Shown: positions 1-6,310 of the stretch, one piece after another
How the letters are laid out: every line of letters starts with the position of its first letter
Numbering within the stretch: position 1 is the stretch's first letter
Assembly: GCA_900769775.1 (NCBI GenBank)
Contig: CAAGHT010000090.1
Span: 1 to 8,969, forward strand
Direction of reading: 5' to 3'
Origin: Clostridia bacterium
Lineage (GTDB): Bacteria > Bacillota > Clostridia > Oscillospirales > Acutalibacteraceae
Length of the DNA stretch: 8,969 nucleotides
Position numbers and translations under genes: made by a program
The notes under the pieces: model-generated
What the model was told of the DNA's origin: nothing
The model's database searches: none
What the model saw: only the letters and a program-made list of their open reading frames with translations

Positions 1-1140
1 ACCGGCCATCAGGATAGCTGCATAGCAGAAATAGGGATTGCAGGTAGCGTCGGGGTTGCGAAGCTCGAAACGGCGCTTGTCGGGGCTTTTTGCATAGGCA
101 GGTATACGGATAACCGCACTTCTGTTAGAGGTTGCATAGCCAACGGTTACGGGAGCCTCGAAGCCGGGAACAAGGCGTTTGAATGAGTTTGTGCTGGGGT
201 TAGTGATAGCACAAAGTGAGCCGATATGCTTTAAGAGTCCGCCAATGAAATAATGAGCGGTTTCACTGAGGTGAGAATAGCCGTTATCGTCAGAGAACAC
301 AGGCTCGCCGTCCTTAAAGAGAATCATATGAACGTGCATTCCGCTGCGTGCCTCGCCGTAGATGGGCTTAGGCATAAAGGTAGCACTCTTGCCGTATTTG
401 AGAGCGGTGTTGTGGATGATATACTTAATCATCATTGTAGCATCTGCCATATGAACGACCTCGCCAAGCTGAGGCTCAATCTCAAACTGACCCGAAGCGG
501 CAACCTCGGGATGATGATAGTTGATCTCAATGCCTGCTTCCTTCATAAGCATACACATTTCACTGCGGCACTCATAAGAAATATCAAAGGGCTTTGCAAT
601 ATGATAATTCTTCTGCTTTGCGACAACTACACCCTTGCCCTCAACATCGGAGTTCCAATAGGACTGCTTTGCATCAACTGTAGCGCCGATATATTTGCCT
701 TCAACGTTCCAGGTTACGTCATCAAAGAGATAAAATTCAAACTCGGGAAGTATCTTCATCTCATCGGCAATACCGCTGTCTTTCATATACTGAACAGCCG
801 CCTTGATAATGTTTCTGGGGTACTGAGCGAGTGGACGGTTCTCGGGAGTGTCGATAATCATCGCATTGCCCGTCATCGAAAGGGTAGGAATGGAGCAGAA
901 GGGGTCGACAACTGCGGTGTCAGGGTCGGGGATAAAGACCATGTCGCTCTTTTCAACGACCGCATAGCCGTAGTTGGAAGCGTCAAAGCCGATACCGCTC
1001 TTCATTGTGTCCTCAGAAAAATTCTCTGCAGGAATGGTAACGTGACGATACTGACCGTTGATGTCAACCATTTTGAAATCGACCATTTTAATATCGTTTT
1101 CTTTAATGATTGCAAGAATGTCTTTAACAGTTTTTGCCAT
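1..1140 (-). CDS. glnA: Glutamine synthetase type I, 3' end beyond window
   Basis: This enzyme makes L-glutamine from glutamate, ammonia and ATP in the cytoplasm, as a dodecamer. The minus strand reads 380 open codons from ATG at 1140 to the left edge with no stop. The beta-grasp N-terminal domain covers about residues 1-105. The catalytic domain shows metal and substrate signatures: EFEF at 133-136, GQFEIEP at 217-223, the ATP-binding region KPIYGEARSGMHVHM at 258-272, NPSTNSFKRLVPGFEAP at 314-330, and RRFELRNPDATCNPYF at 356-371. Family members are about 440 residues, so some 60 residues are missing, including the region that would show an adenylylation tyrosine. The alpha/beta subtype is therefore not settled, although a Clostridial GSI-alpha is expected. 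The start is supported by GAGGTG five bases upstream and a sigma-A promoter about 30 bases upstream. A long plus-strand open frame at 253-1212 is only its antisense shadow. Confidence 0.96.
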   Translation of the reverse strand, partial: MAKTVKDILAIIKENDIKMVDFKMVDINGQYRHVTIPAENFSEDTMKSGIGFDASNYGYAVVEKSDMVFIPDPDTAVVDPFCSIPTLSMTGNAMIIDTPENRPLAQYPRNIIKAAVQYMKDSGIADEMKILPEFEFYLFDDVTWNVEGKYIGATVDAKQSYWNSDVEGKGVVVAKQKNYHIAKPFDISYECRSEMCMLMKEAGIEINYHHPEVAASGQFEIEPQLGEVVHMADATMMIKYIIHNTALKYGKSATFMPKPIYGEARSGMHVHMILFKDGEPVFSDDNGYSHLSETAHYFIGGLLKHIGSLCAITNPSTNSFKRLVPGFEAPVTVGYATSNRSAVIRIPAYAKSPDKRRFELRNPDATCNPYFCYAAILMAG

Positions 1141-1170
1141 AAAAGCACCTCTCTTTTAAAGTATATATTT

Positions 1171-1199
1171 AATATAAAAAAATATCGGCGGTTTGTCAA
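1171..1199 (-). promoter_or_regulatory. sigma-A promoter of glnA
   Basis: Reading the minus strand, TTGACA (1199-1194), a 17-base spacer and TATATT (1176-1171) form a near-perfect sigma-A promoter. Initiation near 1164 would give a leader of about 24 bases containing the RBS. The space is too short for a riboswitch. The T-rich stretch between the boxes is the only other visible feature, and no GlnR-like inverted repeat was recognised with confidence. Confidence 0.8.
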
Positions 1200-1218
1200 T
1201 AAATATTTTTAAAAGCGG

Positions 1219-1247
1219 TTGAGAAAGTCAAAAGCGTGTGCTATAAT
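1219..1247 (+). promoter_or_regulatory. sigma-A promoter of the glycoside hydrolase pseudogene
   Basis: TTGAGA (1219-1224), a 17-base spacer and TATAAT (1242-1247) preceded by TGC form an extended -10 promoter. It points away from the glnA promoter, and the two -35 boxes are 19 bases apart. The RBS GGGGAGG (1271-1277) follows, seven bases before the ATG at 1285. The promoter is intact although the gene it serves is broken. Confidence 0.85.
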
Positions 1248-1284
1248 CTCTGTAACAAAGAAGAAATTTTGGGGAGGTCCCATT

Positions 1285-2691
1285 ATGGAAAAATTTGTAT
1301 ACGATAAGCAAAGCTTACCAAGACATATATATGATGACAGATATTCAGCTCTCTATGATTATGCCTGGAAAACCGCTTTTGAAAAGGTTGACTATGTTGA
1401 AAAGGCAGGCTGAAGCCGATTCTGACCTGTATGCCCGGCTCGGGTAAAACCTGACAGTGGGACAGCTGCTTTTTAACATTCTTTACCAACTATTCAAACG
1501 GAACGCTCGATGCTTTTAATAATATTGATAACCTATACCGAGTTCGCCGCGAAAGTGACGGATATATCAGTATGGCATATAAAATAGAGGACGATTCTCC
1601 TGCATACGGCGAGCGCATCAACCCTCCGCTTTACGCCTGGATTGAGTGGGAGCATTATCTTATAAGCGGAGACAGCAGCCGCTTTGAGAAGGCAATGCCC
1701 GCAATTGAGGGACTTTATAATTTCATCGAAAACAACCGCAGACGAGTTACCGGCCTCTATTATTTCGAGGACACCGGCTCATCGGGAATGGATAATTCGC
1801 CTCGCTCGGGCTTTAATGCAAAGCACCTTGACGGCAGTGATGTCTGCTTTTTAGACCTTGCCTGTCAGCAGTCGCTTTCGGCTCTTTGTATGTCAAAAAT
1901 GTTTGAGGTGCTTGGAAACAGTGAAAAAGCCGAGTTTTATAAAGCCGAAAACCATCGCATAAATGACCTTATAAATAAGTACCATTACCACGAAAAAACA
2001 GGCTTTTATTATGACTTTTTTGCCCGTCATCATATCAGCCTCAGAATAAACCTCTTAAATGTTAAAACCGCCGCTGCTTTTTGGACACTCGTCTGCGGCG
2101 CCGCAACAGGGGAGAGAGCAAAAAGGGTGATAGAGCATATGCTGAACCCCGATGAGTTTTATACTCCGACCCCCTTTGCCTCCCTTGCAAAGGATGATAT
2201 CAATTACGACCCTACGGGTGGATATTGGCTCGGAGCCGCTTGGCACCCAACAAACTTTGTTGCAATTCGCGGCCTTTATGAAAACGGATACAAGAAAGAG
2301 GCTCGTGAAGCATCACTTAAATTCCTCGATGTAATTGAAAAAAACGGGCGGAATCTGGGAGTGCTACAGCCCCGAAGAAAACAAGCCCGCCACCCGCGAG
2401 GAGGGCATCCCTGTGCGCCCTGAATTTGTCGGCTGGGGCGGACTTTTCCCCGTAACCGTTTATATCGAGAACATAATCGGTATGCGCTTTAACGCACCCG
2501 AAAAAACCGTAACCTTTGAAATAAGCGAGGACAGAAAGTGCGGTCTTGAAAACTTCCTTTTCTGTGGAAATAAGCTCTCTATCGTCTATGAAAACGGAAA
2601 GGTTAATGTCAAGACCGAAGCCCCCTTCACACTTATCCTAAACGGCAAAAGGGTAAATATCGAAGCCGGCGAGCAGACAGTAAATATTTAA
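1285..2691 (+). pseudogene. Broken GH63/MGH1-like glycoside hydrolase, three lesions
   Basis: Repaired, the gene would encode about 468 residues of an (alpha/alpha)6-barrel glycoside hydrolase of the GH63/trehalase-like clan (MGH1-like). It has no signal peptide, so a cytoplasmic alpha-glycosidase is likely, but the substrate cannot be told. Three pieces in three frames join without loss. Codons from 1285 end at a TGA (1411-1413), where one missing G turns the expected TGG AAG into TGAAG. The frame starting at 1413 continues the homology but meets TGA at 1452-1454, exactly where the family has W before QWDSCF. That frame runs on through PPLYAW and SSGMDNSPR, with a presumed catalytic acid Asp at 1791-1793, to about 2340. 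There one extra base in an A7 or GGG run shifts it to the last frame, which holds GGIWECYSPEE and PEFVGWGGLFPV and ends at 2689-2691. The promoter, RBS and terminator are intact, so decay is recent. Two small indels could be assembly errors, but the TGA substitution is harder to explain that way. Confidence 0.85.
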
Positions 2692-2696
2692 CCCAC

Positions 2697-2732
2697 AAAA
2701 AACAAGACAGTCGATCGACTGTCTTGTTTTTT
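2697..2732. terminator. Bidirectional terminator between convergent genes
   Basis: This is a perfect 36-base palindrome centred at 2714/2715, with core AGACAGTCGATCGACTGTCT flanked by six A on the left and six T on the right. It therefore gives a hairpin with a U tail on either strand. It serves the hydrolase pseudogene from the left and the LRR gene from the right, whose stop codon (2731-2733) overlaps its edge. Confidence 0.9.
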
Positions 2733-3795
2733 AATCGATGTACTTAAACGGCAAATTAAAATATTTTGCGTATTTTTCGCCAACGCTGTCTTTATGAACT
2801 ATTAAAACCGCGTTTTCACATCGGTCAAAAGCACCTTTTCTAATGGATGTTATATTGTTGTGTATATGTATTTTAGAAATCTTAGTGCATCCGTTAAAGG
2901 CAACGGCACCGATAACCGAAACGCAGTTCGGAACATGGTAAGTGCCGGAAGCGAGAAAACCGGAAAAGTCTTCAGGCACCTTAACAAGCCGTTCAAGGCC
3001 ATCGCTGAAAATTACTCCGTCACGATCCCGAACAAACAGCTCGAGGTGCGGAGCAATCGTATTAAGTGTTTTTGCCGTCTGTGCCCGGCTGTCTATATCG
3101 CAAATAATCGCCTTTAAGCTTTGGCACTCGTTGAAAACCTCGGTGCTGAATACCGTAATATCCTTATCTAAGCTGTATAACCTTTTTTCGTTTTTCGGCA
3201 CCCAGATAAGCCATACGCTGTTTGAATAGTTGCTGTTTGCTTCGGTCGAAACAAGGCCGCCCTCCGAATCATTTCTAAAATAAGGATTATCTTTCGGAAT
3301 GCATATCTCACGAAGACCGGTGCATCCGTCAAAGACCGGTGCTTCGATAAAACTTAGGTTTTTGGGGAGAGTGATACTTGAAAGTGAAGAGCAACCGCTG
3401 AAAGCAGAAACGCAGATAGTCTGAACTGATTCGCCTATTGAAACGGCAGTGAGAGAGGTGCACTGTGAAAAGGTTGAGGCCGAAATATATGGAATGTTGT
3501 TCGGAATATTTATGGATGCGAGCTTTTTGCACTCGGCAAAAGCAGCTTCTCCTATCCATAAAAGGCTTTCCGGAAGCTTAATTTCTGTGAGATTTTCACA
3601 TTCAAGAAAAGCCCTGTCTTCAATACGGGTAACCCCTTCAGGAATAGTTATGCTCTCAACAGAGTCACATCCATAAAAACACTCTTCGCCCAAATACTTA
3701 ACCGAGCCGTCATCAGGGATAACAACATTTGCATCATTGCCGGAGTATTCTCTCAGTTCTCCGTTTTCAATTACAAAATCGTTTATGTTGCTCAT
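2731..3795 (-). CDS. BspA-type leucine-rich repeat protein
   Basis: This 354-residue protein consists mainly of LRR_5 (BspA/TpLRR-type) repeats, a protein-binding scaffold. Its partner cannot be inferred. The units follow the pattern AFxxCxxLxxIxIPxxVxxI. Cysteines sit at 43, 66, 89, 112, 135 and 158, exactly 23 residues apart, then at 224, 303 and 326, so a cysteine ladder should line one face of the solenoid. Residues 170-220 and 230-295 interrupt the repeats, with an aromatic stretch (VWLIWVP at 194-200). The C-terminal cap, VHKDSVGEKYAKYFNLPF, is typical of these proteins. The N-terminus (NDFVIENGELREYSG) is the usual entry cap. There is no signal peptide, lipobox, LPxTG motif or transmembrane segment, whereas many BspA proteins are surface-exposed, so this one appears cytoplasmic. 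The start at 3795 is set by AAGGAG (3808-3803). Confidence 0.9.
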   Translation of the reverse strand: MSNINDFVIENGELREYSGNDANVVIPDDGSVKYLGEECFYGCDSVESITIPEGVTRIEDRAFLECENLTEIKLPESLLWIGEAAFAECKKLASINIPNNIPYISASTFSQCTSLTAVSIGESVQTICVSAFSGCSSLSSITLPKNLSFIEAPVFDGCTGLREICIPKDNPYFRNDSEGGLVSTEANSNYSNSVWLIWVPKNEKRLYSLDKDITVFSTEVFNECQSLKAIICDIDSRAQTAKTLNTIAPHLELFVRDRDGVIFSDGLERLVKVPEDFSGFLASGTYHVPNCVSVIGAVAFNGCTKISKIHIHNNITSIRKGAFDRCENAVLIVHKDSVGEKYAKYFNLPFKYID

Positions 3796-3825
3796 AAGCT
3801 TTCTCCTTGCTGTATTGTTTCCTTT

Positions 3826-3831
3826 ATTATA
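3826..3831 (-). promoter_or_regulatory. Possible -10 box for the LRR gene
   Basis: TATAAT is read on the minus strand about 30 bases before the LRR start codon. At 16-18 bases upstream no convincing -35 is present (TAAATA or CTAAAT), and there is no extended TG. The nearby TGGACA (3847-3842) is too close to pair with it. The box is well placed for this gene, but the promoter is weak or needs an activator. Confidence 0.35.
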
Positions 3832-3935
3832 AGATAACCGCTGTCCAATATTTAGAGCTTTGTGTGAAAATTTAGTTTTTTTAACTATATCACAAACCTA
3901 AATCCCAGTCAAGAAAGGTCGAGCTTAGAAAAAAG

Positions 3936-3964
3936 AAAAGACTCTGCTAAAAGCAAAGTCTTTT
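3936..3964 (-). terminator. Terminator of the tRNA-fMet gene
   Basis: An eight-pair stem, AAAAGACT with AGTCTTTT, is extended by TGC/GCA after one mismatch and has a five-base loop. It lies directly beyond the tRNA 3' end. On the minus strand it is followed by TTTTCTTTTTTC (U-rich). On the plus strand only five T follow. Confidence 0.75.
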
Positions 3965-4041
<77 letters not shown>

Positions 4042-4072
4042 ATATTTATTCCGCTTTTTGCGGTGCCATATT

Positions 4073-4101
4073 ATTATACACAGATTGCCCCGATATTGCA
4101 A
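4073..4101 (-). promoter_or_regulatory. Promoter of tRNA-fMet
   Basis: On the minus strand, TTGCAA (4101-4096), a 17-base spacer and TATAAT (4078-4073) precede the tRNA by about 30 bases. The presumed 5' leader contains a small hairpin, CCGC-TTTTT-GCGG on the plus strand (4051-4063), just before the mature 5' end cut by RNase P. Confidence 0.85.
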
Positions 4102-4133
4102 CCCTTTTTTGAAAATTTTTTAAAATTAATTAT

Positions 4134-4162
4134 TTTACATCAAAATACAAGTATGGTATAAT
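4134..4162 (+). promoter_or_regulatory. Promoter of the three-gene envelope unit
   Basis: TTTACA (4134-4139), 17 bases and TATAAT (4157-4162) preceded by TGG form a strong extended -10 promoter. It is divergent from the tRNA promoter. Initiation near 4169 would place the RBS AAGGAGG (4169-4175) at the very start of the mRNA, giving a leader of only about 15 bases. Confidence 0.85.
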
Positions 4163-4183
4163 AAGAACAAGGAGGTTGATACC

Positions 4184-5047
4184 GTGAGAAATCTGACAAT
4201 TAAAAGAACCAAAAGCTTTGTAGCCTGCCTTGTAAAATTAAAAATTTACATAGAAGACCCTGTGTCAAGCGATATTGTTATAAATAATATTCCTTGCCGA
4301 AAGCTTGGCGAGTTGAAAAACGGTGAAGAAAAAGCCTTTGAAATCAGTGAGCGGGCGGCAAAAGTATTCGTTATTGCAGATAAATTAAGTAAGGATTATT
4401 GCAACGAGTATTATCAACTTCCCGAGGGCGAATGGGATATAGCCCTTACCGGAAGAAATAAGTTCAATCCTGCCGGCGGAAATGCCTTCCGATTTGACAA
4501 TAATGACAGCGCAGAGGTTAAAGCTAATCGCAAAAAAGGAACGACGATTGGACTTATGGTACTTATCGCCGCCGTTGTCGTAGGCCTTGTTGTGGGGAAT
4601 TTGATTGGAAAGGGTGTAACTATCAAAACGGTCGAGCCTAAGGATTTTTCTTATGATAAAATGAGCATTACGCTGACCGAGGAATTTGAAAAAACCGATA
4701 TGGAAGGTTTTACGGTAGCTTACGGTTCAAAGGATGTGGCGGTATTTGCTATCAAAGAGTCTTTTTCTTTACAGGAGGATGTCGGAAGTTTAACCCTTAA
4801 AGAATATGCGAATATCGTTATTGAAAAGAACAACAGAGATGCGACTGTGAAAGAAAAAGACGGGCTTACTTGTTTTGAATTTGATTATTTAAACCCCGAA
4901 ACAAAAGAAGCTTATCGCTATTTTGCTTACGTCTATAAAAGCGAGGACGCATTCTGGTTAGTTCAATTCGCCGTATTAAAAGAAAACAGCGATACTTATG
5001 AAGAAAAAATTGGCGAGTGGGCAAAATCGGTGGAGTTTTCGAAATAA
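4184..5047 (+). CDS. Membrane protein with PsbP-like extracytoplasmic domain
   Basis: This protein has 287 residues. Residues 1-107 form a soluble domain (LTIKRTKSFVACLVKLKIYI, NNIPCRKLGELKNGEEKAFE, YYQLPEG, NPAGGNAFRFDN) that I know as a recurrent N-terminal module of unassigned function in Clostridia, suggestive of a small beta-sandwich. A basic RKK (116-118) precedes one transmembrane helix at about 120-142, giving a cytoplasmic N-terminus and an outer C-terminus. Residues 150-287 resemble the PsbP/Mog1-like fold (MSITLTEEFE, TLKEYANIVIE, YKSEDAFWLVQFAV, IGEWAKSVEF), common in lipoproteins that bind or scaffold at the membrane. The start is GTG at 4184, chosen for AAGGAGG eight bases upstream. 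It is the first gene of a three-gene unit, with 24 bases to the next gene. No enzyme motif is seen, and a link between inside and outside is inference. Confidence 0.85.
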   Translation: MRNLTIKRTKSFVACLVKLKIYIEDPVSSDIVINNIPCRKLGELKNGEEKAFEISERAAKVFVIADKLSKDYCNEYYQLPEGEWDIALTGRNKFNPAGGNAFRFDNNDSAEVKANRKKGTTIGLMVLIAAVVVGLVVGNLIGKGVTIKTVEPKDFSYDKMSITLTEEFEKTDMEGFTVAYGSKDVAVFAIKESFSLQEDVGSLTLKEYANIVIEKNNRDATVKEKDGLTCFEFDYLNPETKEAYRYFAYVYKSEDAFWLVQFAVLKENSDTYEEKIGEWAKSVEFSK

Positions 5048-5071
5048 TTAAGAGAAAAAGGAAGTCTGTGA

Positions 5072-5689
5072 ATGAAAAGAACATTATGCCTTTTGCTTTC
5101 GATTATTATCATTTTCATATTTGCTTCTTGCGGTAACGTTACGTCTTGCGGTAACGAGGACAAAAATCAGGTTAGTAAAACAAAGACCGACTCGAAAGAC
5201 AGATTATTGTCGGCCCTTGCGAGTGAAGAAACCTTTATTGCCGAAGATGGTAAGAGTGTATATCTTAAAGATTTTATTTACGGTTCTGATGGTTTAACAA
5301 ATTATTATGCCAAGCCTCAAAAATATGTAATAATTGACTTGGACAAAGACGGTTCTGACGAGCTTGTAGCAGATATAACACCCAATCAGGTTTATTATAT
5401 GGTCTTTCACATACACGGTGATAATATTTACGGTTTCCTCGTAGGCAGACGCGCTTTGCAATCCTTGAAAGAAGACGGTTCTTTCGTTCAGACGGGAGGC
5501 GCCAATGTAAATTATTATTGTTCAATGAAATTTGACGAGACTTCATACAGAATTATTAAAATTGCAGTAAAAGATGAAGTGTACGGAATATTTGAAATAG
5601 ACGGGAAAAGCCGGCCTATAGCCGATGTGGATAAATACATAGAAGAATGGCGCTTGAAAAAGGATGCACAATGGCAAGAGGTTCCTTGA
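5072..5689 (+). CDS. Small lipoprotein with acidic DxDxDG loop
   Basis: This protein has 205 residues. The N-terminus MKRTLCLLLSIIIIFIFASC is a type II signal peptide with lipobox FASC, so Cys20 should be lipidated and the protein anchored outside the membrane. After a lysine- and acid-rich linker (about 29-45) comes a folded domain of about 160 residues. IIDLDKDGSDEL (87-98) has the D-x-D-x-D-G pattern of EF-hand or FG-GAP-like calcium loops, here within a beta-rich context (YMVFHIHGDNIYGF, SYRIIKIAVKDEVYGIFEID). No catalytic motif is seen and no function is assigned. The RBS AAGGAAG (5058-5064) lies seven bases before the ATG. The gene sits 24 bases after the previous gene and 25 before the next, so all three should be co-transcribed. 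It ends in TGA, which shows that UGA is a stop in this genome. Confidence 0.88.
   Translation: MKRTLCLLLSIIIIFIFASCGNVTSCGNEDKNQVSKTKTDSKDRLLSALASEETFIAEDGKSVYLKDFIYGSDGLTNYYAKPQKYVIIDLDKDGSDELVADITPNQVYYMVFHIHGDNIYGFLVGRRALQSLKEDGSFVQTGGANVNYYCSMKFDETSYRIIKIAVKDEVYGIFEIDGKSRPIADVDKYIEEWRLKKDAQWQEVP
5126..5156 (+). repeat. In-frame 18-base duplication at the lipobox
   Basis: TCTTGCGGTAACG occurs at 5126-5138 and again at 5144-5156, an offset of exactly 18 bases. It duplicates SCGN, so the lipoprotein reads SCGNVTSCGN from residue 19. The second cysteine (26) is not in a lipobox and should face the outside. Confidence 0.85.
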
Positions 5690-5714
5690 TTTTTAGAGTA
5701 ATGGAGGATATAAA

Positions 5715-6119
5715 ATGAAAAAAAGAATGATGTTTTTAATTGCTTTATTAATTGTTGTAATTATAGTTTTCATTTCTTCTTATTTTATATTTACTGCGCC
5801 TAAAAATGCAGGAGAGTTTTCTCTCGGTGATTACTCGTATTATACAGAGGAAATTAATTTTCAAACCGATAAAAACTATGAAAGTATTACCGATTATAAG
5901 TCTGCGGCAAAGGCAGGCAAAGTTGCAATATCCGAGAGGTTTGAAGGATATGACAACAAAATTTTCCGATGGATGGGCTGTCACGTTCGATATGATAAAG
6001 AAAACGACGCTTATCATATCCGCACCTATCGCATATCCATTGTGCCGATGCTGGGCGGTGCTTTTGACGTGATTATGAAGTCGGACGGCACTGTGCTTGC
6101 AATTTGGGGAGAGGATTAA
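5715..6119 (+). CDS. Membrane-anchored NTF2-fold immunity-like protein
   Basis: This protein has 134 residues. MKKR is followed by a strongly hydrophobic segment (about 6-27), which is an uncleaved signal anchor or signal peptide without a lipobox cysteine. The remaining ~105 residues resemble the YbbC/YhhH NTF2-fold immunity family. They have a helix with alternating Ala/Lys (YKSAAKAGKVAISERF), a central aromatic region (IFRWMGCHVRYDKENDAYHIR) and the terminal hallmark GGAFDVIMKSDGTVLAIWGE at 114-133. Those proteins neutralise polymorphic or Rhs-type toxins, but no toxin gene lies nearby, so a general ligand-binding or envelope role is equally possible. The RBS GGAGG (5703-5707) lies seven bases before the ATG. 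It is the last gene of the unit and is followed by a hairpin. Confidence 0.8.
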   Translation: MKKRMMFLIALLIVVIIVFISSYFIFTAPKNAGEFSLGDYSYYTEEINFQTDKNYESITDYKSAAKAGKVAISERFEGYDNKIFRWMGCHVRYDKENDAYHIRTYRISIVPMLGGAFDVIMKSDGTVLAIWGED

Positions 6120-6128
6120 TTTCTCTAT

Positions 6129-6159
6129 AAGCCAAAGCTTCTTTTTGAGGCTTTGGCTT
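6129..6159 (+). terminator. Hairpin terminator after the three-gene unit
   Basis: A perfect ten-pair stem, AAGCCAAAGC/GCTTTGGCTT, encloses an 11-base loop beginning ten bases after the stop codon. The following tract (CGTTAATAAATT) is only moderately U-rich, so termination may be incomplete. The next gene has its own promoter. Confidence 0.7.
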
Positions 6160-6175
6160 CGTTAATAAATTATGG

Positions 6176-6204
6176 TGGAAAAAGGCGTTTGTATATGCTA
6201 TAAT
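6176..6204 (+). promoter_or_regulatory. Promoter of the alcohol dehydrogenase gene
   Basis: TGGAAA (6176-6181), 17 bases and TATAAT (6199-6204) preceded by TGC give a promoter whose weak -35 is compensated by an extended -10. Initiation near 6211 leaves a leader of about 100 bases. Confidence 0.7.
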
Positions 6205-6215
6205 TAATAAAAAAT

Positions 6216-6236
6216 TACGGGGCTCGCAACCCCGTA
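6216..6236 (+). other. GC-rich hairpin at the 5' end of the adh leader
   Basis: TACGGGG pairs with CCCCGTA around the loop CTCGCAA, a few bases after the predicted transcription start. The next bases (TAATATTTCTTTATTT) are A/U-rich. A second weaker hairpin (GTTTTT-CACT-AAAAAC, 6282-6297) lies just before the RBS. The first hairpin may protect the mRNA 5' end. It sits very close to the start for an attenuator, and no known riboswitch was recognised. Confidence 0.5.
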
Positions 6237-6310
6237 TAATATTTCTTTATTTGCAGTCGCATCTTAGAACGATTAGAAACAGTTTTTCACTAAAAACAAA
6301 AGGAGCTATT

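Noticed and set aside
253..1212. Long plus-strand open frame of 319 codons
   Set aside because: It lies antisense to glnA, whose reading frame has clear glutamine synthetase motifs along its whole visible length. The open antisense frame follows from glnA codon bias and has no RBS.
1411..1454. UGA read as tryptophan, as both early stops fall where Trp is expected
   Set aside because: The first TGA is caused by a frame change, since reading through it gives no homology. TGA also ends the genes at 5687-5689 and 8574-8576, and TGG is used for Trp throughout.
2338..2349. Programmed frameshift at the A7 run in the hydrolase
   Set aside because: No slippery heptamer with a downstream stimulatory structure is evident, and the gene also has two other lesions, so decay is the simpler explanation.
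2860..3676. Plus-strand open frames within the LRR gene region
   Set aside because: They overlap the minus-strand LRR gene, lack ribosome binding sites and show no recognisable domain.
5748..6017. Minus-strand open frame inside the NTF2-like gene
   Set aside because: It overlaps a gene with a good RBS and recognisable domain ending, and itself has neither.
6216..6236. Riboswitch in the alcohol dehydrogenase leader
   Set aside because: There is a single simple hairpin with no conserved aptamer core, and the remaining leader is A/U-rich and unstructured.
6251..6310. Earlier in-frame start extending the alcohol dehydrogenase by 20 codons
   Set aside because: No RBS precedes it, the added residues do not fit the family, and AAGGAG sits correctly before the ATG at 6311.
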